Positions 1 to 11,400 are shown, counted from the stretch's first letter. The stretch is 64,000 nucleotides of DNA from Pithys albifrons albifrons (GCF_047495875.1 NC_092473.1:13545733-13609732); one strand, 5' to 3'. Numbers and translations are program-made. The notes: generated by a model not told the origin, from the sequence alone.

Positions 1-3000
1 TAGCATGGATGGAACCTGATGAGCGAATTGTGCTTCCGCTGGCACTGCCGATGGCAAGGCCTCCTGCAAAATCTGCGGGCTCAGCAGAAGCACCATTTTG
101 CCATTATAAGGATGGCTACAGAGGGATTTTGCTGGCACAGCAGCACTATCCTAGGGGGAAGGGTATTTTTATTTCTTTTCCTATGCTCCTACCTGGCCCA
201 GCTGACTGTAAAACTTCTCCCTGGGCACAGCAGGCCTGAAAGCAGGGACAGTCTCCAATCTGCCTTAAATCCCTGCATTTGAATGCACATGCTAATGTGG
301 AAGTAGGAAAGCAAGGAAACCAAAATCTTTCCCCTCTGTCTGCCCACTTTCCTTTCAGCCACTGCTCTGGAGCTGGATTTAACACGTTCAGCTCTGCTCA
401 TCCCGGTGTGTGCCTTTTCCCAGGCACTGGAAAGTGTTTCAGAAGCATATTTTAATGGTCATTCTTTTATATGTACACAGATCTGTTCTGGCAGCTCCCA
501 CCCAAGAAAGCATATTTCAGCACACACCAAAAAGCACATTTTTATTAACATCACTATTATTTTAAATTCAGAGAGTCTCTTTTTGAAGGTGGGTGATCCT
601 TGCTCGCACACAGCCCTGCTGTGCCTGGCAGGGACGTGGTCCCAGGGCAGCCCTTCGCAATCGCGTCTGGGGGAGCCTTTTCCACCTCTCCCAAAACACA
701 GAGGCTGCCAAGAACAAACACACTCCACCGAAATGGAGCAGAGACCACGACCCAAAAACAGTGGGGTAGGGAACGAACAAAACAATAAACCCCCCATATT
801 TTGAGCTGCTGCAGAGCAGAGCGAGCTCGCTTTAATGGACTCAGCTGCCCCACTCCGCCGATTGCAGATTTTTTCATGCAAGGTCTTCCCAGCAAGCTCT
901 GAGCATGAAATTCCATTGCAAACAGTCCCTTTCCTCCCCTGTCCCTTGGCAAGGCCCATTAGGAGCACCCCATTGCTCCCCAGCCCCCCAAACTGCCATG
1001 CCCTTCTCAGGAACGGGGAGACAGCGATGCCCGAGAGCGCAGGGGGTACATGGAATGGCAGCTCCGCATTGATGGCCGGCTCGTCTCCCGCCTCAACCTC
1101 CAGCTCACTCCTCCCTCCACGAGCTTCCAACAAAGAGGCTTCTGTCTCCATCCCCTCAGCCTGCACAGCAGCGTCCAAAATGCTACCACAGAGCAGAAAT
1201 CCCCGCGAGAGGAGCCGAGGGTCCAGGGGTCAGCGGACACAGCCCAGGCGCCCGTACTTTGGCGCTGGGGCAGAGCCCGGCGGCCGGAACGGGCAGAGGG
1301 GACGGGAAAAACAAGGAGTCGGTGCCGCCGATAACTGGATTCTCAAATATGGCCAATCGTGCTATTTTTACAGGGGCGTATTTATTTTCGGAGGACGCTG
1401 GGCCGGATTTAAGAGTCTCTTTCTTCAGCCCGATGGTATTTAAGGATCGGTTTGAACTGGCTCTATTTAAAGGCTTCGCCTCCTGCCCACTTTTCTTAAC
1501 CCCTTGCACAAGCCTTTGCTTTCCACCCCGCCAAACCCCTCCTAGAAACAAAACAAATCCCCCCCCCCCCAACAAAAACCAAGCAACAACAAAAAACAAT
1601 CCACGCACCAACAGCACTGTAAATGCAAACCTACAAAGGGCCCCTCGGTAGCAGGAAGCAATCATCATTCCAGGCGATATTGTTAAAGCCGTAAAAAACA
1701 ACAACAACAAAAAAATATCCCTGCCTATCCCACTGCTGTGGTTTAATGGGAGTTTCGGCTGTTAATTGTACGGATCTTTTTAATGGAGTTTAGCCTGGCT
1801 GGGAATTGCCATGACGAAGCTGATCGTGCAGAGAAGGGTTGGCGAGGATCATGCCGGGGAGCGGACAAGGAGACCGGGCACCACAGAGAGGGGATTTCAA
1901 AAGACTTCCAGAGAGAGAAAATAATAAAAACTAAAGTAATAAAAACAGTAAGAACACATTAAAAAAAATCAGTGGTATCGCAAACCCCATATCCTCTGTG
2001 AGGAGACTCGAATCCGAGGCTCGCACCCAGCACAGTGGGAAAGCTCCCGGACAGAGTCACGGAGCTTGGTCAGCTCAGAACTCAGTGCCTCCCTCCTGGC
2101 CTGAGTGGATTTCAGACAAGGAAACTTTGGGAGGAAAAATAAAACAAAACAAGAAAAACAAAAGAAAAAAAGAGAAAAAAATTACCCAATAAAAAATAGA
2201 ATAATTTAAAAAATGCAAGAACTCGCACTCGGTTTGGCTTGAGATTGTTCAGACCAATATTTGCAGAGATCTTTTATTCTGCTTCAGTAGGAGGTGGAGG
2301 AGAGGGGAAAAAATAACTAAGGTTAAAAAAAAGGGATAAAAAAAAGACAAAAGGGAAGGAAAAAAGGTGTTTGCCCATGTGCTTGGCCTCATAGCCGATT
2401 CACTTTACACCTCTCCTCTTAGCACCTGGGAAATTGGCACTGCCACCTAGTCTAAAACTAATAAATCTTTTTCCCTCGATTCGGGCTGCTTCCTTCTCTG
2501 CAGATGTTGGCAATCAGGTTTGCAAATTTCAAAGTCATTCATCCCGGGCGGCTGGGAGAAAAGCAGGTTTATTATTGCAAAACCTGTCACCCTCCCAACG
2601 CCTAAAGTAAACTCCGAGTCACCTCTCCACGCCCAGGGGAAGAAAAGGGGAAAAAAACCCATTAAAAATAGAGCCAAGCGAGGGAAATCAAACGGTCAAA
2701 AATCCCTCGTGTCCTCCCCGGGAAAGCAGCGGGCAGGAATGCGGGCAGGAGGGCACGGGCAGGGTCCTCCCGGCAGTGCCGGACCCCGTGAGTCGCTGGG
2801 AAAGGGAGCTCGGAAAGGGCGATAAAAATAAAACACCTCTAAAAACCAAAAATAATTTAAACAAACAAATAAAAAGCTGACTGTGGAAAAAACCCAAATT
2901 ACATGTATTTCAATGTCTGCCTTTTTTTTTAATGGAGATACTGCAGTGGAGCTGCCCGAGAATGAAGCAGGTCGAGAAAGGGAAAAATAAAAGGAGGGAA

Positions 3001-3693
3001 CAGTCCCTCCATGGAAGTGTTTTGGTTGCGAGTTTAAAAAAATTACCGAGAAAAAAAACCAAGTAAAAAAAAAAAGGAGAAAAAACACCAAAAGCGGCGG
3101 TGCCGCCAGCGCTGCCCGGAGGCAGCGGGACCGCGGCGGGGCTCGGCTGTACCGAGCAAGAAATCAACAAAATTGACCCATTTCCCCCCTTTTTCCCAGC
3201 CCAGGGATGGGGTTTTTTTTGCCTGGCCGGGAAAGACAGCGCCGGGCAGTGAAGCCCCATCCGTCCGCACCCTGGTCTGTCCCTCTCTCAGCTTTCCCGA
3301 AAATCCGATTTATTCCCTGGATTTATTCCGCAACCGACTCGGCGGGGATTTCTCTCAGCGCCAACAAAACCGCGCGCTGGGAGAGGGGATTCTCATCGGC
3401 TAGCCGCGATTTTTCCCCCAGTCGCCTATTTTTTACTCCATTCCCTTATTTTTTCGCCATCCCCCTATTTTTTTCATATTTTCCCCACACTCCCCTATTT
3501 TATTCCAAAACCAAAACCACGCGAAGCAAAAAACCCTCTCGGGGAAAACAGGAGAAAAAGCTGCGAGCGCACAAATCCATGATTATTACTACGACTATTA
3601 TATTTTTCGGGGTGGCAGCCCGGGGACCCGCCCGCGGCCGCGGAGGGAAGGCAGGGAAGGCGCGGGGGGCACCGGGGGGTCCGCGGAGCTTAC
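1..3693 (-). other. TNRC18 intron 2 (partial); no gene seen
   Basis: The sequence lies downstream of the first coding exon's donor and runs off the window. It is A/T-rich with many short A runs, including a 10-base C run near 1560. I found no exon with recognisable protein similarity. A block at about 1340-1490 contains MEF2-like and CArG-like AT cores (CAAATATGGC, GCTATTTTTA, CTATTTAAAG) and could be regulatory. No interspersed repeat is recognisable. Confidence 0.6.
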
Positions 3694-3892
3694 CCGGGTG
3701 CGAGTGGAGGCTGATGCCCGATGCGAGGAATTTGCCGGGCTGGAGGGCGGCGGGGAGCCCGGCGGCCATGGGCCCGGCGGCGGGGGCCAGGCGGCCCGTG
3801 GCTCCCAGGCGGTGGCTCTCCATGGCCAGCCCGGAGAGCAGCGGAGGGGGGCCGTGCACCGAGCGGGGGGGCCCGAAATCTCGGCCATCCAT
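3694..3892 (-). CDS. TNRC18: TNRC18 first coding exon (N-terminal 66 codons)
   Basis: This exon encodes the N-terminus of TNRC18, a very large nuclear protein with C-terminal BAH and Tudor-like domains. It is reported to read H3K9me3 and silence endogenous retroviral elements. The frame begins MDGRDFGPPRSVHGPP and ends SGISLHSHPG, matching my memory of the human N-terminus (MDGRDFG, SVHGPPP, LLSGLAM, HPHPG). The exon closes after one base of a Gly codon at a good donor (CCCG|GTAAGC on the minus strand). Two ATGs lie in tandem (3895 and 3892). I chose the second because human TNRC18 starts MDGRDF; using the first adds one Met. An in-frame TGA near 4022 rules out a long extension. The BAH and Tudor exons lie left of base 1. 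The paralogue BAHCC1 also starts MDGRDF, but the following residues and the FBXL18 neighbour favour TNRC18. Confidence 0.87.
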
Positions 3893-4092
3893 CATCCACT
3901 CGCCGGCTTCACGGAGTCTCCCGGATCGCTGTCGGTGCCCGCCACCGCCTTCCCCCCCACCCCCCCGCCCCCCACCCCCCTCCTCCTCCTCCTCCTCCCC
4001 CAAAAAATCAGATGGTTTTCAAAAATAAGGCGTCCAAGCGTCCCATGGCGCGGTGCAGGGAGCCAGCCCCGGCGCGGCGGTCTCGGCGCTGC
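3893..4092 (-). other. TNRC18: TNRC18 exon 2, 5' UTR part
   Basis: Exon 2 appears to start at 4092, just after a strong acceptor: a pyrimidine tract ending CTCCCTTTCAG| on the minus strand. The leader then runs through a (GGA)n purine tract at about 3975-3999 and reaches the start codon. It contains ATG in good context (GCGCCATGGG) at 4046-4044, opening a 12-codon frame MGRLDALFLKTI that stops at 4010-4008. In the spliced message this frame joins one from exon 1. The exon start is inferred from splice-site sequence only. Confidence 0.65.
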
Positions 4093-5202
4093 CTGAAAGG
4101 GAGAAAAAACGGGGGTTGCGGTGAGACGACATGTCCCGACACCCCCCTCCCTGCTCGCAACCATCCCCTAAAATACCCCCCAAAAATACCCTCCAAACCC
4201 ACCCTCGCCTTCCCGGGATGGAGGGTAGAGAAGGGGGAAGAAGCGGGAAGAAAAAAAAATCTAAGGAAAACTTGTGGCAAAACACGGGGACAGAACCAAA
4301 ACTATTTAAAATAATATTTTAACAATTTAATTTCTTTTCCTGCAGAGTTTCATTTGGCACGGCCGGGGAGCGCCCGCTCCTAGCGCGGCTCCGGCGGGAC
4401 CGACCGGCGGGGATCGCGCAGAAAAACTAACACAAAAACCGCGAAACAACAAAAAATAAGCACCTCTATCTTTCTTTTCTTTCTTCTATTTTTTCCCTTT
4501 TTTTTCACATTTTTCCCGTTTTTTATTCCTTCCCCCGCCGCGAGCTCCGGCATCGCTCCCGCAGCCCCGTTCCTCGCCTCTTTTCCCCCATTCCCAAGGC
4601 TCCAAACCACCGCCTGCGTTTGTTGTCTTTTTTTTTTTAACTTTTCCCAGCGCCGCTTTCACTCGGGAAAACAAACCCCTTATTATCATTTCCCGGCAGA
4701 GCGAGAAAAAGAAATATATATATATATATATAAAATTATTTATATTTATACTCGCAGCCTGATGAAAGGCTCCACTCCCCCGCCGCGTTTTGCACCGGGA
4801 CAGCGAGAAATAATCAACACTTGGAGGACAAAGTGGGGCTTCTCCCCCAAAATTCCTTCCGGGAGCCGCCGCTCCGTCCCCGGCGCTGGGCGCTCCGAGC
4901 GGGGGAGGGAGGAGTAAAACAGAAAATAAAAAACAGAAGGAAAAAAAAGGAAAGAGAGGGGGGAACGCGAAATGGTAACCAAAACATCACTGCTTTGCTT
5001 GGGTTGTTTTTTTTTTAAACTATTTTTGGGTGAATGTCGGGGTTAATTAAACCCTGCCTGCGTGGCTGCGCGGGGCGAGCCTCACCCTGCGGAGCGGGCG
5101 GACGGCGGCTGGGGAATGACAAAATAATTTAAAAAAGGGTAAAAAGGAGGGCGAAAGCGATGCGGGATGAGGAGGGGGGGATGATGCGGGTACGGGTCCT
5201 AC
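4093..5202 (-). other. TNRC18 intron 1
   Basis: Inferred intron between the donor at 5203/5202 and the acceptor at 4092. It is a mix of GC-rich blocks and A/T-rich runs, with a (TA)n microsatellite at about 4713-4732. No open frame looks coding. Confidence 0.5.
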
Positions 5203-5450
5203 CTCAGGCCGCCGCGGTGCGGGGCATGGCGGCGGCGCGGGGCTGGGGCGGGGGTGCCGGCTCGCCGCCCTGCCCGCAGCCCGGCTCCTCCGCTCGGCTC
5301 CTCCGCTGCTCCGCTCCGCTCCTCACGGGCAGCAGCAGCAGCAGCAGCAGCAGCAGAGCGGCAGCGACGCGGTGGCGGCCGCGCCATGGAGCGGCGGGGC
5401 CCCGCCGAGCTGCGGCATCGCTTCCCCTCACACACTCACACACACACACT
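5203..5450 (-). other. TNRC18: Putative TNRC18 non-coding exon 1
   Basis: A clean donor (GGCCTGAG|GTAGGA on the minus strand) lies at 5203/5202 in dense CpG sequence, in line with the acceptor at 4092. The exon has no extension of the main frame. It carries the (CTG)9 tract, an upstream ATG at 5387, and a second short frame MPRTAAA (5227-5204) whose stop touches the donor. The right-hand limit is arbitrary because the transcription start cannot be read; it could lie anywhere to about 5650. Confidence 0.5.
5330..5356 (+). repeat. (CAG)9 trinucleotide repeat in TNRC18 exon 1
   Basis: Nine uninterrupted CAG units on the plus strand, CTG in the TNRC18 transcript. The tract sits in the predicted 5' UTR and is read as polyalanine in the upstream ORF that starts at 5387. 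Such tracts are commonly length-polymorphic. Confidence 0.95.
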
Positions 5451-5649
5451 CACACACCGCCCCCCGCCTGCCCGGGCCGGCCCCGCGCGCGCGGATCGGC
5501 GGCGCTTCAGGGGGAAAAAAATAGGAGGAAAAAAATTTAAAAAAAAAAAAGGGGGGGGGGGGAGAGAACGCGAGCGCGGGGCGGGCGGGAGAGAAAAGAA
5601 ACGAGGGGGGGAGGGAAAAACGGCGGCGGCGGAGCCATGAAACACGCAT

Positions 5650-5710
5650 TGTTCTACGGGGGCGGGACCAAGGCGAGCCCGCGCGTTCTGATTGGCTGGG
5701 CGGGCTGTCA
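5650..5710 (-). promoter_or_regulatory. TNRC18 promoter elements: inverted CCAAT box and GC boxes
   Basis: The plus strand reads ATTGG at 5691-5695, which is CCAAT on the minus strand in the NF-Y context CCAATCAGA. It is followed by a GC box (GGGCGGG, 5698-5704), and a second GC box (GGGGGCGGG) lies near 5658-5666. They sit about 300 bp upstream of the first ATG of the predicted exon 1 in CpG-rich DNA. No TATA box is visible. Assignment to TNRC18 is by position and strand. Confidence 0.6.
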
Positions 5711-5813
5711 CTCAGCGCCGGGTAAACAGGCGGCAGTTTCCAGGCCCCGCTCGCCCCGCCCCCGGCGCGCCCGCGGCCGTTTCCAGGCCCCCCCCGCGGC
5801 TCCGGGTCCGAGC

Positions 5814-5866
5814 GGGGATGGGGATGGGATGGGGATGGGATTGGGGATGATGGGGATGGAGGGGGG
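5814..5866 (+). repeat. G-rich GGGATG array
   Basis: Degenerate tandem units of GGGGATGG type repeat about eight times and end in a run of seven G. Four or more G-tracts on the plus strand are spaced closely enough to form a G-quadruplex, just upstream of the TNRC18 promoter elements. Confidence 0.75.
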
Positions 5867-7017
5867 GCACCCCCGACCCCCGGTATTGTCTGTGCGGGTT
5901 AAATCCTCCATCCCGCCCGGCAAGGGCCGAGGGGGAAGTGCCGCCGGGCCCTCTCCCACGGCCCCGCCGCGGACAAAGCCGCCTTTCAGCGCCGGGGGGA
6001 GCGGGGGAGGGTCCGCTCCCTCCTCACGGGCTCCGCCCCCCCAAAAATTCAAAAATAGGGTGAAAAGGGAGGCTGGGGGAGGAGACACACACAATCCCCC
6101 CACCCCCGGTTGGGGGGGGGGGGTCGCCTCCCAACGCTGCCCGCCGGCCACACCAACTTTTACTTTTCTTTCCTTTCCTTTTTTTTTTCCTTCCCTATTT
6201 TTAATTTATTTTTCCCCCTATTTTTAACTTATTTTTCCCTCTGCACCCATCTCTGCTCAGCACTGAGCACCTCTCAGACGGAGGGGACACCCCATCGCTG
6301 CCAACCCCCCGGCAGAGCCTCCCAACACACCCCCCGCTTCTTTACTTAAACAAAAATCGGCTTTATAACGAAAGAGAAGAAAATCTAATTTAATCCGGTA
6401 TAAATTAAAAGTAAGACTAATAAAGCGTCACCCCCGACCCCCCTCACTTCCATCCCGGCAGGAGTTTCGAGGCGCCCACCCGGGACATCGGCCAGAAAAC
6501 GGGAGAAACAGCCCCAAAAATCGCCCCCGACCCTCCCCCCCTCCCGGCACTTTCCTGCTTCTTTTTAATGGTTTTAAGCAAAATCCGAGCCGAGTTCCTT
6601 GAAAAGCTCTCACGCTGCGCAAGGCGCTGGTTTAAAGCGAAAACAATAATAATAGTAATAATATATATATTTTTATGTTTTTATTTATATCTAAGAGCAA
6701 AACTGCGTCAGAGGCGAGGGCTCAAACCCCGCTGCTTCCAAGGGGAGGGCGCTTCTTTTCCCAGTCTCCTTTAGCAAACCAGAAAAAAAAGGGGGAGGAA
6801 TAGGGGGTGAGGAGAAAGAGAGAGGGGGGAAAAAAGATATTAATGGTTTGATCGCTTTTATGTGGCTTTAAAAGCATATTTTATAAATGTTTAATGCCTT
6901 CACGCCCGGACCTCCCCGCCGCTGTCCCCGGGCCGGGGGGTTGGCATGTCATAAATCAGGGAAATGCTAATAAAAAGTAAAAAAAAAAACAAAAAAAACC
7001 CCCCAAAAAAACAGGCT

Positions 7018-7107
7018 CGGGCGGGGCGGGGGGGGGCGGGGGGGGGCGGACCCCCCCCCTCCCTGCAGCTCCAGCCCTTCCTCCTCCTCCTCCTCCTCCT
7101 CCTCCCC
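7018..7107 (+). repeat. G-run cluster followed by (TCC)n tract
   Basis: GGGCGGGGC and long G runs at about 7,018-7,050 form Sp1-type GC boxes with quadruplex potential. They are followed by a pyrimidine (TCC)n tract at about 7,076-7,104. The strand switch from G-only to C/T-only sequence is abrupt. Confidence 0.7.
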
Positions 7108-7748
7108 TTCCCCCGACCAGGAGCCATCTTGTAGCAGCAGCTCCAGGCTGGGGCATCGCTGCTGCAAAACACCGAGCCGACCCCTTCTCCAAAAAGAGAA
7201 AAAAAGCCCCCTCATCTAATATACACATTTTTCTAATTATTATGATGATGATGATTGTTCCCTCCCGGGCGCACAGCACCATTTTCCCACCGTTTGCCAC
7301 ATGAAATCCCAGCCCCCTTCTCTTCTCCCCATTATTTACCCCCCAAAAGGGACCCCCCCTGCGCATTTGGGGGGTGGGAGGGGGAGACACCGCAATGGGG
7401 GGGCTGCGAATATTTCATGGAATTTCGGGGGGGGGGGGGTGGCGGCCGCTCCCACATTTTCCCTGCAGAGCTTTGCCGCAAACACTTCTTTCTCCAAAAA
7501 TACCCATTTTTATTAAAAATAAGATCATGGGGAAGGGGTGTCCGGCTGCTTCCCCATCCCCATCCCGATCCCGGGACCCGGGGCTCCCGGCAGGTTCCCA
7601 CGGTGCCGCCCGCCCCCGGGCCGCCCCCGGGGAGGGGGCACCCCCTCCGCCCTGCGCTCCGGCTGCGCTCCGCCGGCTCTCCGCTTGTGCTTTCCCCTTA
7701 GTTTTCTTTATTTTGCCCTTTTCCCCCATCTTTTTTCTTAATTTTTCC

Positions 7749-7955
7749 TTTTGTGTGTGTGTGTTTTTGTTTTGTTTTTTGTTTGTTTTGTTTGGTTTTT
7801 GGTTTTTTGTTTTGGTTGGGGTTTTTGTTTTTATTGGGGTTTTTTGTTTTGTTTTGGTTTTTTATATTGTTTTGTTTTGGCGGAGGTTTTTTTCTGGTTT
7901 TTTTTTTCTCTTTTTTCCCAGTTATTTTTCCTCTCTTGCCCCCCCCCCCCCCCCC
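7749..7955 (+). repeat. T/G-only low-complexity tract ending in a C run
   Basis: About 130 bases from 7749 are almost entirely T and G (TGTGTGTG, TTTTGTTTTG, TTGGTTTTTG units), with only a few A. A T/C stretch and 17 consecutive C (7939-7955) follow. The open frames here (Phe/Cys/Val-rich in one direction, Lys/Asn in the other) are artefacts of composition. Confidence 0.9.
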
Positions 7956-8317
7956 GGACGAACACGAAATTCCCCGTGGCCGCCCCCCGTTCCCGCGGAG
8001 ATGGAGGGGAGTGGGCAGGAGGCGGTGGAGCCCTGCGGAGCTCAGAGCCCCCAGCCCCACTCCGGGTATTGTCCCCCTTCTCGGGATGCAGGTAGGACAG
8101 GGTGGGAATCTGGGATGGAGGGGGAGGCTCTCTGGAAACGTGGGAGGCGAAGCAAACTGGTGCCTCCCACCCCCAGTGCATCTCCCCCGTTTTGGGGGGC
8201 TGCCAGGGCTTGGGGGGACACACTCACCCCTTCATTGCCAACCCAGTGCTTGGATTTGCACCCGTGGGTGGGCACACCCACTGGACCCCCATCCTCATCT
8301 GCTGGGACTCCCCCCCA

Positions 8318-8470
8318 GATCAGTCCCCTTTTTCCCCCCAAATCAATCCCCTTTTCCCCCCCAAATCAATCCCCTTTTTCCCCCAAATCAATCCCCTTTT
8401 CCCCCCAAATCAATCTCCTTTTCCCCCAAATCAATCCCCTTTTCCCCCCAAATCAATCCCTTTTTCCCCC
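8318..8470 (+). repeat. Minisatellite, 21-23 bp unit, seven copies
   Basis: The unit AAATCAATCCCCTTTTCCCC repeats seven times. Copies differ mainly in the length of their T and C runs, and the first copy is more diverged (GATCAGTC). The array is C-rich on the plus strand. Frames through it are not coding. Confidence 0.93.
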
Positions 8471-11400
8471 AGTAACCCCCCCAGTATTCCCCATCCACAG
8501 CCACGGGGGGGGGAATGCTGTGCATCCCGCTGTTTTTAACGTGCTTAGTACACATTTCCAGGGTGTTTTTGGAGCTATATTTAAAGTGTGCAGTCAGTGG
8601 CTGGATTTAGAAATCCAGGCATAAATCACATTAAAACACGGACGGCGACGATCCCAACGCGTCGGCAAAGCTTTGCCCTGATTTCATTCCTTCCCCCCAT
8701 CTTAAAAGCAGGACCCTGACAGCAGGGTCGGACCATCCACCCAAATAAAACCCCCAAATAAAACCCCCAAATAAAACGCTATGGTGCCAGAGGTGGCATT
8801 TAAAGGCAAGGGGGTCCCTGATGGGGTTTATTCTGATGAATCTGTGGGGATTTTATTCATCTGTTGGGGGGTTTGATTGGTCGATTCCAAAGCCTGGGAT
8901 CTCTCCCCACCCCAACCCCTTGCCTGCAAGGAAAGAGCTGCCATCCATGGGGAGGGGGCTGTGGGGGTGGACAGTCCCCATGAGAAGATCCCCGGGGAAA
9001 CAGCTTGGGAACTGAGCGAAGAATTTCTGATTGATGACCCGAACAGCCCAGGATTTTGTTTTTCCCCATAAATCCTGGCTGATTACAAACCCCTGCACTC
9101 AGCCTGGCTGTGGGCTTTGCATGGGGTGGGGAGAGCCCAAGAAATCCCCCCCAGGGGCTGTAACCAATGCTGAGCAGCACCAGCTGGAGGCTGCAGCATC
9201 CTCCCACCATTCCAGCCCTGCTGATCCATGACCCCACCGGAGCAGGGAAGAAAGGAGAAGGGCCAGGGAATGCACAGAGATGTGATTGGAGCCCCCCAAA
9301 ATTCACAGCAGTTCCGATCCCCACAGCTCTGGGGTTTGCAAAGCCAAATGTCTCCCAAAACACAGGCTGGTTTTCAAGCCCAAATAAAAAAGCCCAAATG
9401 GGCATTTTTCCTTGCCCAGCTCAGGAGGGTGGGTGTGTATGCACAATCCCACCCTGTTTTCCTGCTCTGCCACCTGCAAGCTCCTTTCCCCTCCCAAAAT
9501 CCCGTGTTGGGACCCCCAGTGCCAGGACTGCCCTGTGCTGGCTGCCCTTTGCTTTTCATAACCTCCACCAAGCCCCTGGTACTGGGATTTTGTCCCAGTT
9601 AGACTGCATCTTGGATACATCAGGCTGAGTTTATTTATTTTTTCCGTTTTACCCAATAATAAGCTTTTTTCATCCAAGATCAGGGGGAAAAAAAGTAGGC
9701 AGGGAGTAGGGCTGACATGCACAACCCATAGAGTGCTTTGAGAGGAGCACGAACCCCAAAGCTGTAATTACTGCCTGCGTTTTTTGGCTACGAGCCGGTT
9801 GCTAAATTGGTCGTAAGACACGGACATGGCAGTTACACCTTTCAGCAGAAAAAGTGCAGTTTAGTGGAGAAACGTGCCTGGGAAACCTCCCCAAAACTGC
9901 AGTCCCCATGTAACACCTCAGTATTACAGGTTCTGCATTTGGGAGTTTAAAACAATCCTCCATCCAGGTGAATGGGAAATGAAGCTCCAAATGGCAAGAC
10001 CTTCTACATCAACAGAGTAAATTGGGAATTTTTGCCTTGATCTGTCAGCTGTATCAAAAATACCCTCCTGGATGCAGGACACAAGCAAGCGAGAGGCAGG
10101 AACATGTGCTATTTTGAGGTTCAATATAAAATAGATACCCTTGGCTTCAGCAGTTCTCTATAGCCTGGCCCACAGGAGCTGCAGGTACTTTCGTATGCAT
10201 ACAAAACATTTTAAAATGGAAAATATTCACAGCTGCTCTCGCTGTTTTGACAGGGGGGAAGGAATCGCGGGGCATGTTAAGGAGATATTAAAAGCTGTGG
10301 TTTGAAGCTCCTAAAGCATTTACTCAGCAGGAGAGCCAGAGAAAGAAGTTTAGAAGTTAACTGCATACTTGTGTGCCTTTGCTCTGTCCTTCTTAAAATT
10401 CACCTCTCCTATCTGCTTCTAATTTAAACAAGCAGAGCCCTCCAGGAACTGGAAAATCCAGATTTGCAGCATCTCCCAGGGAAAGACAATTTCCTACGTG
10501 CCCCCCCCCAGAACGAGGGTCCTGCAAAAGGTTAAGCTTGTGAGTGCCTTTGGTTTCGCACTAAGTTAATCTCCTCCCAAAATAAAAGACCAGGGGAATG
10601 CTGGTGAAAACTGCACTGATGTTGCCAGCTGGTCCCTGGTTTAGTCTCATCCCTCTTCCAGAGCCAGGCATGGATTTCACCACCACTGCAGGTGTTGAAT
10701 ACTCATCCCCACACCGTGCCCTGGCCTGGTTCAGCTTCCCCATCTGAAAACAGGGCAAACCCATCCAGCTCTCCGGGGTACATTACGGTGGCTTAAAATT
10801 AACACTCACAAATGTGTTTTCAAATCCCTTCATGAAAGGCACCAGAAGCACTAGGTGTTAGCAGAATAGATCTTTCGCCTTTTAACAGCTGTTAATTGCC
10901 ATTAAAATCAAACATGCACAGCTTTATTGGAGCAACATCCGAATTTCCATGTTGTGTGCAAAGTCTGTGTCCGCCCTCGGTCGTGCTCTCTTGCACGTGC
11001 CAGCCACCTCGACAAGGTGTGATGGATAAATCCTGTCTCACTGGTAGTTACCTTGCACACTGGGACCCATTTGGGGGTCTCCTGATCCAGGCTTTTTCCT
11101 TCACCCTCCCCATCGTGCTCTGAGTCGTTGCACCAGATCTGCCGTCATTGCACAGAACTCCAACACACCCACCCTGACTCGCGGCAGAAAACAAGATGGG
11201 ATGCAAAACCTGTTCCCAAAAATACCCCAGAGAAGCAAGCAGGAACCTGCCTGCGAGGGACTGGGTGCCTAAGGCTGAATCCAGCCCGCAGCTGCCAGCA
11301 GAAGCACGTGCTGGGTGTCACAGGGATGGGAATAGCCTACTGTGGAGTAAAGCAAAGTCACCAACGGGCAGGGCCGGGGGAGGGCTGCCAGCACTGCCCT

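Larger units (their letters stand above)
4008..5387 (-). other. Predicted spliced upstream ORF in the TNRC18 leader (89 codons)
   Basis: If exon 1 ends at 5203 and exon 2 starts at 4092, an ATG at 5387-5385 opens a frame across the junction (AG|G, Arg). It runs through the second upstream ATG at 4046 and stops at 4010-4008, 115 nt before the TNRC18 start. The (CTG)9 repeat is read as nine Ala codons. The peptide is Arg/Ala-rich and has no family I recognise. Its role, if any, would be to restrain TNRC18 translation. It needs a transcription start right of 5387, which the sequence allows but does not prove. Coordinates span the intron 4093-5202. Confidence 0.4.
3600..7680. promoter_or_regulatory. 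CpG island complex around the TNRC18 5' end
   Basis: CpG dinucleotides are dense at about 3,600-4,110, 4,370-4,420, 5,050-5,800, 5,890-6,030 and 7,560-7,680, while the flanking DNA is CpG-poor. AT-rich stretches interrupt them. The peak at 5.2-5.8 kb coincides with the predicted exon 1 and the CCAAT/GC boxes. A YY1-like GCCATCTTG on the plus strand near 7,132 and several GC boxes near 7,020-7,055 could serve a second or divergent promoter, but no exon can be called there. Confidence 0.7.

Noticed and set aside
459..1178. 239-codon minus-strand frame inside TNRC18 intron 2
   Set aside because: No recognisable domain, no splice context matching TNRC18, and competing frames of similar quality on the other strand.
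3207..4028. 273-codon plus-strand frame opposite TNRC18 exon 2
   Set aside because: It is the antisense shadow of GC-rich TNRC18 exon 2, with a low-complexity Pro/Ser end.
7374..8624. 416-codon plus-strand frame
   Set aside because: It runs through the T/G tract, the C run and the minisatellite. Its composition (Phe/Val/Cys then Pro/Phe/Ser) reflects the simple repeats, and it has no domain or splice support.
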